From Bacilli bacterium (GTDB taxonomy: Bacteria; Bacillota_I; Bacilli_A; RF39; UBA660), in contig JAQVZV010000048.1 in NCBI GenBank assembly GCA_028708005.1, positions 1 through 6,113 on the forward strand: a stretch of DNA of 6,113 nucleotides, given 5' to 3'. Each line of letters opens with the position of its first letter. Positions within the stretch are counted from its first letter, which is position 1. Shown here one piece after another: positions 4,765-6,113 of the stretch. A program made the position numbers and the translations under genes. The notes below the pieces were generated by a model that saw only the letters and a list, made by a program, of their open reading frames with translations, was not told the DNA's origin and did no database searches.

Positions 4765-6113
4765 TTATTTTTCTTCTAACTTAACACTAACTAATTTACT
4801 AACACCTGATTCTTGCATGGTTATACCATATAAAACATCAACGTTTTCCATCGTCTTCTTTTTATGAGTGATAACAATGAATTGCGTTTGTTCTTTAAAG
4901 CGCCTTAAATATCTTGCAAAACCAAGAACATTTACTTCATCTAATGTTGCCTCAACTTCATCTAGAATACAAAATGGTACTGGTCTAACTTTAAGTATAG
5001 CAAACAAGAGCGATATTGCCGTCAGTGCCTTTTCACCACCACTAAGTAACGAAATATGTTGTAATTTCTTACCTGGTGGTAAAGCCACAATATCAATTCC
5101 TGTCTCTAGCATATCATCAGGATTAGTTAATTTTAGATATGCTTCACCCCCACCAAATAATTCTTTAAAAACCACTTTAAACTCATTCCCAATTAGTTTG
5201 AATGTTTCTTCAAACGCTTCTTTCATAACCATATCCATTTCTTTAATGATATCTAACAAAGTATTTTGAGCTTTAAAAAGATCATTCTTTTGGTTAATTA
5301 AGAAATCATAACGCTTACTTACTCGTTCATATTCATCAATTGCCGCTATATTAACAATCCCTAAATGTTTAATAGTATTCTTTAAACTATTTACCTTTTT
5401 ACGAGCTTCATTCTCATCAATTGTTAAAATATATTCCTTTTTAGCTTTCTCAAAAGTCATCGTATATTCTTCATTTAAAGTATTTAATAATATATCAAGT
5501 TTTACATCTAAACGATTTACTTTAATTTCCAAATCTTTAAGCAGATTTTGTTTTTTATAGAAGTGCTCATTATTTTTCTTATAAGTTGACTCTATCTCGT
5601 TAATTGTTTCGTTAATTATTTCTACCCTCTTATTTACAGTAGCAATTTCTTTTTCAAGTTCATCTTTCTCTCTAACCGATTTATAATAAGCATCAATTAT
5701 ATTTTGTTCTTCTTCACTAACGGTATTATTAATAACAGAAGATAAATTATGTAGTTCACTATCAAGTTCATCTTCCTTTATCCTTAAATCTTTAAGCATA
5801 TTAGATTTAGTATTAATACTCTCTTCAATAGCTTTTCTTTCGATTTTTTGATTATAATCTTTGAGTTCAATCTCTTTAAGCATAATTTCCATATCATTAT
5901 AATCAGTTGCGATATTTCCTATATTATTTTCAACAATAATTAATTGACGTTTAGTATCTTCTAATTCATATCTTTCCTTGATAATACTACTACTTCTTTT
6001 GGCCACACCACCAGTAATTGAACCACCAACGTGAATAACTTCACCATCAAGTGTAACCACCTTATAACGATGATTTATTATTTTACCAATCTCATTAGCA
6101 CCATCTATATCAG
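4765..6113 (-). CDS. smc: Chromosome partition protein SMC, C-terminal part
   Basis: SMC is the ATP-driven coiled-coil protein that compacts and separates chromosomes together with ScpA and ScpB. The window holds the last 448 residues of an expected 1,150-1,200; the frame stays open to the right edge. A GTG at 6060 is internal and not a start, because the 17 codons before it continue the family sequence into VVTLDGEVIHVGGSITGG, the end of the hinge domain. A long charged coiled coil follows (about residues 45-235 of the fragment). The C-terminal ATPase head begins near LGIVNIAAIDEYE (250-262), continues through LFGGGEAYLKL (about 318-328), and carries the ABC signature LSGGE (356-360), Walker B with catalytic glutamate in CILDEVEATLDE (Asp384, Glu385) and the switch histidine in VITH (416). 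Walker A is in the missing N-terminal part. No ribosomal or ftsY gene follows within the window; def converges instead. Confidence 0.96.
   Translation of the reverse strand, partial: DIDGANEIGKIINHRYKVVTLDGEVIHVGGSITGGVAKRSSSIIKERYELEDTKRQLIIVENNIGNIATDYNDMEIMLKEIELKDYNQKIERKAIEESINTKSNMLKDLRIKEDELDSELHNLSSVINNTVSEEEQNIIDAYYKSVREKDELEKEIATVNKRVEIINETINEIESTYKKNNEHFYKKQNLLKDLEIKVNRLDVKLDILLNTLNEEYTMTFEKAKKEYILTIDENEARKKVNSLKNTIKHLGIVNIAAIDEYERVSKRYDFLINQKNDLFKAQNTLLDIIKEMDMVMKEAFEETFKLIGNEFKVVFKELFGGGEAYLKLTNPDDMLETGIDIVALPPGKKLQHISLLSGGEKALTAISLLFAILKVRPVPFCILDEVEATLDEVNVLGFARYLRRFKEQTQFIVITHKKKTMENVDVLYGITMQESGVSKLVSVKLEEK

Noticed and set aside
4868..5269. 133-codon plus-strand open frame opposite smc
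   Set aside because: Antisense to the conserved SMC ATPase head, with no initiation signals.
1..6113. Mollicute-type genetic code with TGA as tryptophan
   Set aside because: uvrC ends at TGA in the expected place for the family, no reading frame contains an internal TGA, and the one tryptophan codon is TGG.

Overview
The window is a 6.1 kb piece of an AT-rich bacterial chromosome that looks like ordinary housekeeping DNA, not an accessory island. The protein families and AGGAGG-type ribosome binding sites point to a low-GC Bacillota, of the Bacilli/Erysipelotrichia or uncultured Mollicutes-like type. The anaerobic ribonucleotide reductase suggests an anaerobe or facultative anaerobe. The genetic code appears standard: uvrC ends in TGA, no reading frame needs an internal TGA, and the single tryptophan codon is TGG.

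Layout. Positions 1-751 (minus) hold the N-terminal third of nrdD, the class III ribonucleotide reductase, running off the left edge. A 211 bp divergent intergenic region (752-962) carries several dyad symmetries and the promoter of a small Cro/C1-type regulator (963-1175, plus). That regulator converges on uvrC (1194-2951, minus) with only 18 bp between stop codons. Its best candidate terminator lies inside the antisense 3' end of uvrC. Upstream of uvrC is a CDP-alcohol phosphatidyltransferase (3016-4032, minus) with a long charged C-terminal tail. It ends in a strong intrinsic terminator that contains its own stop codon, and uvrC then appears to restart from an extended -10 promoter in the 64 bp gap. 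Divergent from the phosphatidyltransferase, from back-to-back promoters, is def, a type 2 peptide deformylase (4170-4718, plus). def converges on the 3' part of smc (4765-6113, minus, running off the right edge), and the two share a bidirectional terminator at 4726-4754.

The genes serve separate core functions: dNTP supply (NrdD), nucleotide excision repair (UvrC), phospholipid synthesis, N-formyl removal from new proteins (Def) and chromosome organisation (SMC). Each appears to be its own transcription unit, and I see no multi-gene operon within the window. I found no mobile element, CRISPR array, tRNA or rRNA gene, or riboswitch, and no convincing new multi-gene system. The points most worth a second look are the phosphatidyltransferase tail, the dyad cluster between nrdD and the small regulator, and the terminator arrangement at the convergent and tandem junctions.
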